Assembly (NCBI GenBank): GCA_014218235.1
Contig: CM024766.1
Coordinates: 21,115,346 to 21,179,345 of the forward strand
Length of the DNA stretch: 64,000 nt
Reading direction: 5' to 3'
DNA from: Colocasia esculenta
Taxonomy: Eukaryota > Streptophyta > Magnoliopsida > Alismatales > Araceae
Position 1 is the first letter of the stretch; each line of letters starts with the position of its first letter. Under the pieces are notes generated by a model, which was given only the letters and a program-made list of their open reading frames with translations, ran no database searches and was not told the DNA's origin. Below are positions 32,481 through 43,461 of the stretch, in pieces. Both the position numbers and the translations under genes were made by a program.

Positions 32481-35400
32481 TTATACAAGTGAGGCGTACT
32501 TACTTGTGAATAACTCCGGGTATCTTTTGCGCATTGCTTCCTCGGTTTCCCACTTGTCATCCTCATCCATGCGTTGATTCCATCTAACCCTTACTAGTGG
32601 AATAACCTTGTTCCTTAGTTGGCACAGTTCCCGATCCACGATCTTAATTGGCTTCTCTTGATATGTTCCGTCTTTGTTGAATTCCAGAAGCTCGTATTCT
32701 ATGACATGCCATGGATCTCATACATACTTTTTCAACATGGATATGTGGAACACATTGTGTATTCCGTCCATTTGTGGTGGTAAAGTGAGACGATATGCCA
32801 CCTCGCCGACTCTTTCAAGGATTTTGAAAGGCCCGACAAACCTTGGTGACAACTTGCCTTTAATGGCAAAACATCTGATCCCACGGCCTGGAGACACTTT
32901 CAAGAATACATGTTCCCCAACTTGAAACTCCAGGTCTCTTCTTCTATTATCTGCATATGCCTTTTATCTTTGCTACACCACTGCCATTCTTTCTTTAATA
33001 AGCTTTACCTTCTCGGTGGTTTCCCTTATCATCTCTGGTCCTAGCATTTGTTTTTCGCCAACTTCATACCAGCATATTAGAGATCGGCAACTCCTGCCAT
33101 AGAGTGCTTCAAATGGTGCCATTTGAATGCTAGCTTGATAGCTGTTATTGTAGGCGAACTCCACAAGAGGTAAGTGTTCGTGCCAGTTACCTCCAAAATC
33201 TAGGACACATGCTCTAAGCATATCTTCAATCACCTGGTTGGTTCTCTCCGTCTGACCATCTGTCTGTGGACAAAAAACCGTGCTAAAGGTTAGTTTAGAT
33301 CCCAAGGAGTAGTGCAGTCCTTTCCAAAAGTGGGATGTAAACCTAGGGTCTCTATCGGATACGATAGACACCGGTACTCCATGTAATCTGACTATTTCCT
33401 TCACATATAATGCAGCCAAAACATCTACTGACCACTTATTCTTCACTGGTAAGAAGTGAGCCGACTTAGTTAAGGGGTCGACAATAACCCAGATACCATC
33501 GAATCGACCTCCAGATTTGGGTAGTCCGAAAATAAAGTCCATCCTTATACCTTCCCATTTCCATGCCGGGATTTCTAGGGGTTTGAGTTTACCTGCGGGT
33601 CGCAAGTGTTCTGCCTTGACCCTTTGACATGTTAATCATCGGGCGACATATTCTGCCACCTCTCTCTTCATATTAGGCCACCAAAAGCTTCTTTTCAAAT
33701 CTTGATACATTTTCGTAGTTCCAGGAAGAATGGTATACCTGGTCTTGTGAGCCTCATCCATGATCATTTTCTTTGTCTCCGCATGGTCGGGTACACAGAC
33801 TCGATCCCGGAACAATAGTCTTCCATCTTCAGTTAATGAGAAATCCGGCCTCTAGTCTAGATTAGCCTTAATCTCCACAAGTACAGGGTCATTATCTTGG
33901 AGTGTCGTGATATCCTCCAATAGTGTAGGTTGTGCTCTAACACTAGCAACAATGCATCCCTTCTCTTTGATGTCAGCATCAATATTTAACTTGGCGAAGT
34001 CCTCTAATAACTTCCATTCGTCCACCATTAAACTTGACAATGTGATCATTGGCTTTCTACTTAGAGCATCTGCCACATCATTTGCTTTTCTTAGTTGATA
34101 TTGGATCGTGAAGTCGAAGTCTTTGAGATACTCCAACCACCTCCGCTGTCTCATATTCAAGTCTTGCTGAGAAAACAGATACTTCAAGCTTTTATGGTCA
34201 GAAAACACAATCAATTTCTCACCATATAGATAATGACGCCATATCTTCAAGGCGAAGACTACAGCAGCTAGCTCCAGATCATGTACAGGATAATTGTCCT
34301 CGTGCTTCTTCAATTGTCTGGACGCGTAGCATATAACTTTCCCATTTTGCATCACCACACAGGCAAGGCCGATCCCGGATGCATCGGTGTATACTTCAAA
34401 ACTACCCTCAGCAACTAGCAGGGTCAGTACGGGTGCTGAGGTAAGGTGCTCTTTCAATGCCCTGAAACTTTCTTCACATTCATCAGTCCATGCGAATGGA
34501 TTCTCCTTCCTGGTAAGCCCGGTCAATGGTACAACTATCTTTGAGAAATCTTTAATGAAGCGACGATAATAACCGGCTAACCCCAGAAAGCTCCTAATCT
34601 CTGACACAGTTGTCTGCCTTTCCCAGTTCTTTACCGCCTCCAGCTTAGATGGATCCACAGAGATTCCCTCCTTGGATATGATGTGACCAGGAAAGACACT
34701 TCCTCCATCCAGAATTCACACTTACTAAGTTTAGCATAGAGTTGATTATCTCTGAGCACTTGTAGAGCAACCTTCAAGTGTTCCTCATGTTCTTCTCTAG
34801 ATTTGGAGTAAATAAGGATGTCATCAATAAACACCACTATAAACTGGTCCAAGTATGGCCTATAAATATTGTTCATAAGTTGCATGAAAGCCGCTGGGCA
34901 TTTGTTAAACCAAACGGCATGACCACGAACTCATAGTGACCATATCTACTCTGGAACGCAGACTTGAATATCCTCCTCCTTCTTCTTAGTTGATGGTAGC
35001 CTGATCTTAGATCTATCTTGGAGAAATATTGTGCACCGGAGATCTGGTCAAACAGTTCTGTCGATGCGGGGCAGTGGGTACTTATTCTTTATTGTCAACT
35101 GGTTTAACTGACGGTAATCAATGCATAGCCTCATTTTCCCATCCTTCTTTCTGACAAATAGCACTGGCGCACCCCACGGGGATGTGCTAGGCCTGATAAA
35201 ACTATGATCTAGAAATTCTTGGATCTGTCTTTTCAACTCCTGCAATTCAACAGAGGACATGCGATACGGAGCTTTTGAAACAGGGGCTGCCCCCGGGAGT
35301 AACTCAATGGTGAAGTTTACCGCCCGCTCAGGTGGTATGCCAGGTAATTCCTCTAGAAATACATCAGGATAGTCCCTGGCTATCGGAATGTCTTCTAGGA

Positions 35401-36894
35401 TTGGTTTCTTCTTTTCAATCGCCAAGACGGAAACTAGGAAAGCATCACAACCCTGGTTGATCAACTTAGAAGCCTTTAAAGAGGATATCATGATAGGGTG
35501 TTTGTGATAACGGGTGCCAAGTAGTGATAGAGTTGGAAGGTTTGGTCTTTTAAAAGTGACCCTCCTATGGTGACAGTTTACATCGGCATCACATTCAATT
35601 AGCCAATCGACAGCCAAAATGGCATCATAACCCTTCATGTCTAAACAGATAAGGTCGGTAGGGAGATTGTGTCCTCCAATTATATTTTCACATTTCGGCA
35701 AGTAGTGAGTGAGTTCAGATTCTGAGCCTAGTGGAGGGGCTACAGTGATCTTGGATTTCAAGAGTACAGGTTTGACAGGTAGAGTTGTAGCAAACGCGGT
35801 TGAAATAAATTAATATGCAGCTCAAGTATCAATAAGCACAAATGCAGGTTGCGAGTGTATGGAAATGGTACCTTCCACCATACCCCCTTCCTCGGGTAGG
35901 TCAGCTTCTATGACAGCATTAAGGCGTCCCTGACGCCGTGGCACATTCTGAGCTCTACCTGGCTGGTCCTTCAGTGTAGGACAGTCCGGAATACGGTGGT
36001 CACGACCTCCGTATTTCAAGTATGCCCCGAGCTTCTTCCAGCATTCTTCCGCTCAGTGCCCCGGTTTATCATAGAATTTGCAGTTTTCAGCCAACTGCCT
36101 ACCTTCCACTTTGACTCTCTTGTCTCCAGCAACATCTCTTCTGGCATTCGGCCTCTTGTTGTTGTTGTTGACGTTGTTGTTACGAAAAGTTGGAGCAATA
36201 TTAGGTGCTCCCTTCTTGACGAAAACCGGCTTGGAGTTGTCCTTGCCCCTCATGCCCTCTACTTTGGCCATGGTGTCTTCTACCAGCTGAGCTCTTTGGA
36301 CCATCTCAGTGTAAGTTTGAATGTTGTGTGGTCCCAGCCTTTCAATGAACATGGGCCTGAGCCCATCCATGAACTAATTTGCCTTAAGTCTTTCAGTTCC
36401 CACCAAGTGTGGGGCATACACAGCAAGACGCGCGAACTGAGCCTCATACTCAGCCACAGACATCCCTTTCTGTCTTAGTGCGGCAAACTCCGCTGCCTTC
36501 TTCTCCTTGACTCTCTCAGAGAAATACTTTCCCCGAAATATCTCTAGGAATCCGGCCCACTCCAGTTTGCCAACATTAGGCACGTGGGCTGATGTGGCCT
36601 TCCACCATGCTCGGGCATCCTTAGTGAATTGGAAAGTGGCCAGTACCACCTTCTCCCTGTTAGTGCATTGCATGACTTGGAAGATCCTTTCTATCTCCTC
36701 TTGCTAGTTCTCTGCTTCGTCCGGATCAGGGGATCCAGAGAAACGAGGAGGGTTCAAACTCCTAAAATTGTGGTGCAGATCACCGGCTCCATTCCTTGCA
36801 GCTGTAGCCTGATTTCCAGCCTGAACTACATTTTGCAGGGCTGAGTAAGTCCAGCCACAGTGTCTTGCATAGCTTGCCACTGGTTGCGAGCCAT
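32481..36894 (-). pseudogene. gag-pol: D gag-pol polyprotein (degraded)
   Basis: ATG at 36892-36894 (MARNQWQAMQ); a one-base loss near 36830 breaks it. Gag pieces at 36374-36673 and 36053-36370 carry ARAWW and MSVAEYEAQFARL. The second zinc knuckle (YLKYGGRDHRIPDC) has lost a Cys to Tyr. The protease motif IDTGA has TGA in place of Gly at 35822-35824 and TAA at 35810-35812. RT is in 35048-35761 (then a frameshift) and 34631-34885, with FIDD at 34820-34831. RT end and RNase H (YTDASG) are in 33852-34658, the integrase core in 32973-33605, and the integrase C-terminus and chromodomain in 32718-32903 and down to TAA at 32481-32483. The several stops and frameshifts exclude a functional product. 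No introns are needed inside gag. Confidence 0.93.
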
Positions 36895-36924
36895 TGCAGT
36901 TGAGTGAGAGTGTTATGAGGGTTC

Positions 36925-36945
36925 CTGAGAAAAGGATGGAAACCA
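36925..36945 (-). promoter_or_regulatory. Candidate 3' splice site upstream of D gag
   Basis: The minus strand reads TTTCCATCCTTTTCTCAG/GAACCC, a strong pyrimidine tract plus CAG, with a branch-like CATTAAT about 25 bases before. No ATG lies between it and the gag ATG at 36894. It pairs naturally with the donor in the D 5' LTR (39901-39906). Confidence 0.5.
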
Positions 36946-37111
36946 ATTAATGTCTCTAGATACATTATAAGAGTCAATGGGTAGGAGTGTTTAATTCTTT
37001 CTAACATATTCCAGTCTCTACCCATTCTCACCAGGTACTATATTTAATTTCCATAACCTAGGTACCATAGGTATCTCATATTTCTGAGACATATCCTATT
37101 TGATATTCCTA

Positions 37112-37124
37112 GGCTCTGATACCA
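37112..37124 (-). other. D primer-binding site (Met tRNA)
   Basis: The minus strand reads TGGTATCAGAGCC, six bases after the 5' LTR end. Intact. Confidence 0.92.
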
Positions 37125-39900
37125 CTAAACTGTCACGTCCCGAGAATTACGTAGCGGATATTAGTTCGAATAATTCGAGTCGGTATTCCGAGACGTGAAC
37201 AGTCGGCAAATAAGCCTCTAGCTAGCACGCACTAAATGTCTATCAACACAACATCATAATAGGGCCCAAATGTTGAACTCAGTATAAATTGTATTCAAAT
37301 CGGAAACTAGTACAGGACTAAGACTCAATAAAAGGGAAAATTACACTTATTCCTCACTTCCTACTACATGGTACTAACACTCGAAGTAAACTACTATAAC
37401 TAGACTCATAGTTGGAACGCTCATCACTCGGATGCATTCCCATCCTCGACTTGCTCTTCCTCTTGATCTTCATAGTCACCTAAATTGTGTAAAAGTAGGT
37501 GGTGAGCAAACTAGCCCAGTAGGATTTATATCTCAATCTACGGGCAATGATATAAGTGATTAACATTTTAGAACTAGGTAAGCACGATGAATGTCATGAT
37601 ATGCATGTACGAATAAAACTGATTAAAACACGATACATGAAACAAGCTAGATAGAGAGATCATGATAGAATGAGATCTAGAAGGATGTAACGAGATAGAA
37701 CTAGCAATAGATCACTTTGATACAAGCAGGCAAGATTCCACTTGATGTCAATAGTTTTCAAGAACACAAGATATCACTAGTTGCATTAAATGCAGGATGG
37801 CCATATCACGCAAGCAAGCAAGCACGCACGAGCACGATCATGTAACACTAATCAGGCACGTAGACACTAATGTACACCAAGAAAAGATCCATCAAGAATG
37901 TACACGAGGACGCGTGTATGTGGTTTTTTGTATCTATCATTCAACACGCACGCACGATTTCCCAGCACAGATGCAACGCCAGTAATCATTATACCCCATG
38001 GTTAACAGTATATCTATGACTCGCCGTCATTGAGGCTAGATTGGAGCCCTTGGACACACATCATGCCCTGTCAGCATCTCACGTAAACTTTTAAATGTAG
38101 ATACCCACAGTCATTAATGATGACCAATGAGAGTTTCAATAAGTAAGCATGTGTAATGTCATGTTCACGATGATGATGAGAACTAGTAATAAGTAATTGA
38201 ACATGATTTCATGATAACAATGGTCAAGAGATAAATTCGGCAGCATAACGGTACGATTTATGATTTAGTTCAATCTTTACATTAATGGCTTTAGTCTAGA
38301 TGGTAATTCACACTCATGAGAACAAGAAGAGAAAGGAAGTGCACGCTATCTCCAGGGAACTTCAATGGTACAACCAACTCGTCGGCCATGTGGGAATCCA
38401 TGGTCAGAGGAGATTTATGGAGGCCTTGGTGAAAAGGTCGCTAGTCTACTGATTCGGAATGATCGGTAGAGAGTTTCTAATTTCCCAAGAAAGGGCTGCC
38501 TAGACGTGTAAGTGTGTGTAGTGATGTACGCGTGTCTCAATTCACAATCCATCAGTCTCAAAATCGCGGAAAACACTTTAACATGATAGCATGCAATGAA
38601 ACTATGTACTTAACTAAACATGGATTGCGAGATTTTAAGATAACAATTTATCATTTTAAGAAGCTAGAACAGTTCAAAGAGTTAATCAAAAGTCACCTGA
38701 ATAGTCACGTCATTTAAGAGAGCAATTAGAATAATGTTCATGTACTTAAAGCTTTTTAAATGGGTTAAACACTTTTAAGCCATTAAGTAGAGATCATGTA
38801 ATGATCAGACCTAAGACATGCAATTTACACACTAACTGTCATGTTAAACAGACCTCGGGTATATCAGTTAGATTTGCAAGAAAATAAGTGGGGGTTTAAT
38901 GTAAAATCCTTGGATCATGACGGGTACATGTAAGGAAAGCAACAGGGCTGTCAGGCCCGGGGTCAGGTCGCGACAGACCCTAGTAAGGGTCGCGATGGGT
39001 CAGGACAAAAACGCAACAGGGTGATGCGAAGAACGCGACGAGGCGTTCAGATCAGGCAGCAAGGTAGCGACGGAGCGCTGCGTCGCGTTCAGAACGTGAC
39101 GGGGTTTGCTGTCACGATAAGACCTCAGAACGCGGCCTATCGGGCCGTCGCGTTCACAGGGTCTGCGCCTGACTTCGACAGGGAAAGGACATGTTCTTGG
39201 ATTGCGGTCCATAACTACTTTATATTGACACGGGGTGCTTCAAAAATAGAGAACAAATTGTACAGGGTATGAAAAATAACGAAACCAGTTTTAAACTAAC
39301 CTAGACATGCAATGGTACTTCCAGTAAATCGGAATTAGAAAATAATGAGGGTTTCAACAGGCTTTAATCAAGTCAAACTCAAACGTAAAAGCCAAGTGCA
39401 ACCTGAAAACATAGTTTCATGCAGCAACCCTCTTACCACGCTTATAACTCTCTAACTAGTGACATTTAGACAAAATGTTCAACAAAAGAAGTGACGAGGT
39501 CAACTAGTAGAAAAACTTTCATGTTGTGGGTTTGCTCTAATTCGGTCTTGCATCACATGCAACATGTAAAAAAATGGGAAAAGCCTTAACAGTGCGCGAG
39601 TTTGGCAAAACGCTTATAATTCAAAATCTACTAAATGAAATTCGATGAAACCAGTGGGAAATGAAAGTTAACGTGATGCTCTACACATTGGTATAGCATA
39701 TGTTAAGGTTTGGCCCGAGAAAACCTACCTTCTGGGTTGAAGAACTCCCATTTTTCTAGAAAATCCGTGTTCAGACCACTTGGAGGAAACACTTAATACT
39801 CCGTGTATACTGCATGGAATTTGGGAATTCCACTTGGGTTAGAATGTAGACTTGACCCTATTTCCAGTGGTATAGGCCTTGCAATGTTTGGTATGGTTTG

Positions 39901-39906
39901 ACTCAC
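39901..39906 (-). promoter_or_regulatory. Candidate 5' splice site in D 5' LTR leader
   Basis: The minus strand reads CCAAAG/GTGAGTCAAACC; the other LTR has GTAAGT at 31451-31456. It lies about 165 bp downstream of the TATA-like TTAAATAC (40069-40076). The intervening leader (39907-40060) has no ATG on the minus strand. Confidence 0.5.
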
Positions 39907-40068
39907 CTTTGGTCGACTTGGTAGATTGTGACGATTTGTGCAGGTCGCAGCAGACGAGAAGGGGAAGAAGATGAGCTTCTTGTGGTCGTTCCAGATCCTC
40001 AGCCACCAAGAGCTCCTCCACACGACCCTAGCAAGTTCTAAAACTTGTCCCTAAGGTTTGGTGAAGAG

Positions 40069-40076
40069 TATTTAAG
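40069..40076 (-). promoter_or_regulatory. TATA-like box of D 5' LTR
   Basis: The minus strand reads GCTTAAATACTC. The equivalent in C is GCATAAATACTC (41714-41724 and 13094-13104). The same position in two diverged families supports a core promoter. Confidence 0.5.
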
Positions 40077-40889
40077 CAACCATGGTGTTTAGGAGTCCTA
40101 TTTTGTCTAGGAAAGCCAAGTTGCCGTTTTGACAGGTTAGTTTCCTATTTTTGAGGATTTCTTCCTCCCTTAGAGTGTGTGAGGCTTTAGGAAACCTCCC
40201 ACCATAGTTAGGCATGAATTTGGGTTGCCAGAAATGCATGATTGCATCCCAATTCAACTCAAATTGCCTCTTTCTAATTTCAGTCTATTTAGAGTTACGA
40301 ATTTCTATGCATTTTCTTGCTTCATTTGATTTTTTTTGGGACCATATGTGATCCATTAGACCAATTATGATATTGGGTCATTAATATATAATGTTAGAAG
40401 TCTTTCCAACATTTTTATTTAATTTATGATTGCGTCAAATTTCCGTGTTAATGATTTTCCGACTTGTTTCCTATTTTGGATAATCGGTCACCTTAACTCT
40501 TAAACCTAGCCCAAATGATTTTCATTGACCCAAATTTCTTGATGGGTCATTAGAGGATATTATTTGAAGTCCGTATATGATTTTTATTTAATTTTCTGAC
40601 TCATCCTAGTATGTGTGATAATGATTTTTTGACTTATTCAAGAATTACGATAATAAGTCGCAAAACACTTTAAACTTGAATAATCTCATTTTTCTTGGCA
40701 CAAATTTCTTTGTGAAACCTTTAGTAATAATGTTTGGGGTTGATTTATAATTTTTACGGAATGTTTTGATGTGTTTTAGAACATACGATAATGATACGTA
40801 TGTTGTAAATACTCTGATATTATGGAAATTATTTATTTCCATTTATTCAATTTTTTATTTAGTTAAACTTTCCGGGGTGCTACATTTTA

Positions 40890-42496
40890 TGAATACCGCG
40901 AGGGGTCGTTCGGTCAGGCGGCCAGAACGCGACAGGGTTCCCTGTCGCAATCAGATCGCGACAGGTGCTGTGTTTCGACGGCCCTGAGAACGAGGCCTAT
41001 CGGGCCGTCGCGTTCTCAGGTACTTCACCTGAGTTTGAGCGGGAAAAGGGACTAGCATGGGATTGTGTGCCAACTTAACATGTTTTGACACAGGGTGCTT
41101 TGAAAATTCATAACTAATTGTATAGTCAATGAAAAATCTTGAAACAAGTTGCATATTGATTTAGACATACGTGAGTACTTACAGTAAATAGGAATTTGAA
41201 AATAAATAGAGTTTCGACATGCTTTATACAAGTCAAACATGGAGTACATGACTCAGTGAGTAGTTGAGATGATAGAATTAATTCATGAAGTAGGGTGGAT
41301 AAAAATTAAGGCTTTTAGGGGCGAAAGATGCCTAACATGCATTAGTATCTTCAATAAAAATTTCGAGGCATGAGATAGAGTATTCAAGGAGATATGAATT
41401 AAACATGAAGGTTCGGGGTCAAGAGAGTTGCAGGACTTCAAATTTCAATAAGAAAATATTGGCTCGATGGAAAATTATGAAACTTGAGGGTTTTGTTCCT
41501 GATAGATGGAACAATTTACAAACAAAATCTGATGATTTTAGCTTGTGAGAATGCCTACCTTGACTCGATTTCCTCTTCTAGGGCTAGGACTTGAAGAACT
41601 CGGGATGAAGCTTGATGAAGCCTTCTCCCCATGAATTCTCCTCCTCCTTGGCCTCTACTCCGGGTCTAGGAAGCCCCAGCAACATGTTAGGGCCGACCAT
41701 GAAACGATTGGAGAGTATTTATGCTTGTTGGGTTGTTATTTCCAAATAAGACTCCGACTCCTATAAAATTCCAAATTTCCTCCTTTCCTAACCTCCTTCC
41801 AAGCTTTCCACTTCCTATTTGGGTTAGGATGGGAGCTAAATTCGTGGCCAACCTTTTAGGGCAGGTTTAGGAATCTAATTCTAACTCAAACTTTCTATTT
41901 AATGCATTAAATACCCCTTTTCTATTTAAGTAATAATTTAGTTACGAATTTAGCGTATTTTCCTATTATTCTTCTTTTAAAAATCCCTATTTTGACCCAA
42001 TGAATTTTATATGGTCCATTTAACAAAGCCCATTATTTATTGGATTTTATCTTTTGGGATTTCTATTTTTAATTAGGGAATAATAGAGTTACAAATTTTA
42101 TTATATTTTTCTTACTTGATTTTTTTCATGGACTATGAGAGGTCCATTGGTCCAATTCCAAAAATGTGTAATCATTTCATGATGTTGGAAGTCTCTCTGA
42201 CATGTTCGTTAAATTTATGAGCGTGTTATTTTTCTGTGTTAACGGTTTTCCGGCTTAGTTTCCAAATTTGAAAAATTAGTCACGTTGTGACGTACGCTTG
42301 GCCAATCGGCTTTTTCGTTGCATGAATTTCTTTGTGGAACTTTTAAGGGTAATACTTGGGGTGATTTATAATTTTTACGAAATTTTTAGATGTGTTCTTG
42401 CAGATACTATAATGGTATGTATGTCTTCTATTATTTCGTTTTAAAGAAATTTATTATTTCAATTTTTTAAAACATTGAATTTTTCGGGTTGCTACA
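40890..42496 (-). repeat. C 5' LTR, part 3
   Basis: Resumes with TGAATACCGCGA, matching 12271-13877. It contains the hairpin-like CCTGAGAACG...CGTTCTCAGG near 40983-41022, the TATA-like CATAAATAC (minus strand) at 41714-41724 and the donor-like AAG/GTAGGC at 41553-41558. It ends GGGTTGCTACA, then the TSD TTGTC (42497-42501). Confidence 0.93.
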
Positions 42497-42501
42497 TTGT
42501 C

Positions 42502-42708
42502 GTATCTTTCTCTTGCTATATAGACTGTGGAAATGTGTGATGATGATGAAATGAAGTTAAGTTATTTCTTTTATTCCCACTGTAATCATTTGTTATTCAT
42601 GTACATATCAACCTATCATTTAGTGTTGGGTTATTATCCCATTGTGACGACACTCTTTGTACCGATGAGGATTGGTATATTCGTATCGGTATGAAGAGGG
42701 TCGTTATA
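42502..42708 (+). repeat. A 5' LTR, last part
   Basis: GTATCTTTCTCTTGC...AGAGGGTCGTTATA matches 55399-55605 at the end of the A 3' LTR. It is separated from the rest of its LTR by element C. Confidence 0.93.
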
Positions 42709-42712
42709 GATA

Positions 42713-42724
42713 TGATATCAGAGC
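42713..42724 (+). other. A primer-binding site (decayed)
   Basis: TGATATCAGAGC, one base off TGGTATCAGAGC, four bases after the LTR end. Confidence 0.8.
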
Positions 42725-42896
42725 ACCAAGGTCGAGATTGTACATGAATTAACCTACATCTTCACAATATTGCAAAGTCTTTATAGAAATTTGTCCATAT
42801 ATGTAGAAAATATTTAATAATGAATGGAAGATAGTTAAGGAAAATAGTTAAGATTTACTAACTTAGATTCTAACTGGATTAATTGTTTTGCAGACT

Positions 42897-43441
42897 ATGG
42901 CTGGACGTGGTAGCGTAGTGCTCAGGCTAGGAGGTATGAGCAAAGTCGCAAGGTAAAGAAGTTTGTGAAGGGGCTCAAACCATCATTGAGAGCTAGACTT
43001 TTAGAGTCTGACCCCTGCACTTTAGAAAAGGCTCTCAGTGTAGCAAGCAGGCAAGAGAGTAGGGTGGATTCATACCAGGAAGAAAAGGAAGCTCAGAAGA
43101 AGAGGTTACCTAAACCATGTCAACGACAAAATAGGAAGATGAAGAAGCTCATCGAAGGTCAGCAATCGGCTATGGTACCAGGCAGTGAGAAGCCCGAGTG
43201 TGTACACTGCGGCAAACGTCATGGCGGAAATGTGTGTTGGTTAAAGGAAGGAAGATATCTTAAATGTGGTAGTAAGGACCATCGGATCAGAGAGTGTCTA
43301 AGGCTGATGAGGCTCGTTCCGCGAGGTGTTCCAGCAACTGTAGCAACGAAGCTAGCAATACCAACCAAGGAGAATGTGTTATCCGAAGATGGCATCAACG
43401 ACGTCAACAGAGGTACGCGATCCGATCTTCGAAGACGATGA
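42897..43441 (+). pseudogene. gag: A gag, internally deleted
   Basis: ATG at 42897 follows TTTTGCAGACT. The N-terminus (MAGRG) shifts frame within about 20 bases, and the sequence then jumps from RRYEQSRK to VKKFVKGLKPSLRARLLES, aligned with the C-terminal half of B gag (TKKFVMGLKPSLRTRL). The central gag core with the WW motif is therefore missing. Knuckles CVHCGKRHGGNVC and YLKCGSKDHRIREC follow; the second has lost its first Cys to Tyr. The open frame (42965-43441, no own ATG) ends TGA and is followed by CAAGGGGGGAGAG. The whole of pol is absent. Probably a dead, non-autonomous derivative. Confidence 0.85.
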
Positions 43442-43449
43442 TCATTTTC

Positions 43450-43461
43450 AAGGGGGGAGAG
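43450..43461 (+). other. A polypurine tract
   Basis: AAGGGGGGAGAG directly before the 3' LTR start TGTGAGACCCCG. The TCGAAGACGATGAT before it is the remnant of the pol tail. Confidence 0.9.

Larger units (their letters stand above)
28676..40884 (-). mobile_element. D: full-length but degraded Tekay-type gypsy element
   Basis: Minus-strand, 12.2 kb, with a perfect TSD TTTTA at 28671-28675 and 40885-40889. Both LTRs are 3,754 bp (28676-32429 and 37131-40884), starting TGTCACGTCCCGAG and ending GGGGTGCTACA in plus-strand reading. All gag-pol domains are recognisable but broken. The empty site is visible at 12266-12270 in the C 3' LTR. Confidence 0.95.
37131..40884 (-). repeat. D 5' LTR
   Basis: Same length as the 3' LTR (3,754 bp), with a few per cent of differences by eye. 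The GC-rich cluster is at about 38930-39180. It is followed by TTTTA and the resumed C LTR at 40890. Confidence 0.95.
10205..42496 (-). mobile_element. C: Tekay-type gypsy element with a gag-only interior, split by B and D
   Basis: Minus-strand element inserted in the 5' LTR of A, with a perfect TSD TTGTC at 10200-10204 and 42497-42501. The matching uninterrupted site is seen near 55397 in the A 3' LTR. The 3' LTR (10205-13877) is whole. The 5' LTR (15130-42496) is broken by B and D, and its three pieces add up to about 3.66 kb, against 3.67 kb for the intact copy. The interior is 1,252 bp and holds gag but no pol. Confidence 0.92.

Noticed and set aside
36016..36478. Plus-strand 160-codon ORF opposite D gag
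   Set aside because: Shadow of the gag coding strand; the minus strand has clear gag motifs in the same place.
42897..42956. Micro-peptide MAGRGSVVLRLGGMSKVAR
   Set aside because: It is the frameshifted start of A gag. The true frame continues in +1 as SAQARRYEQSRK.
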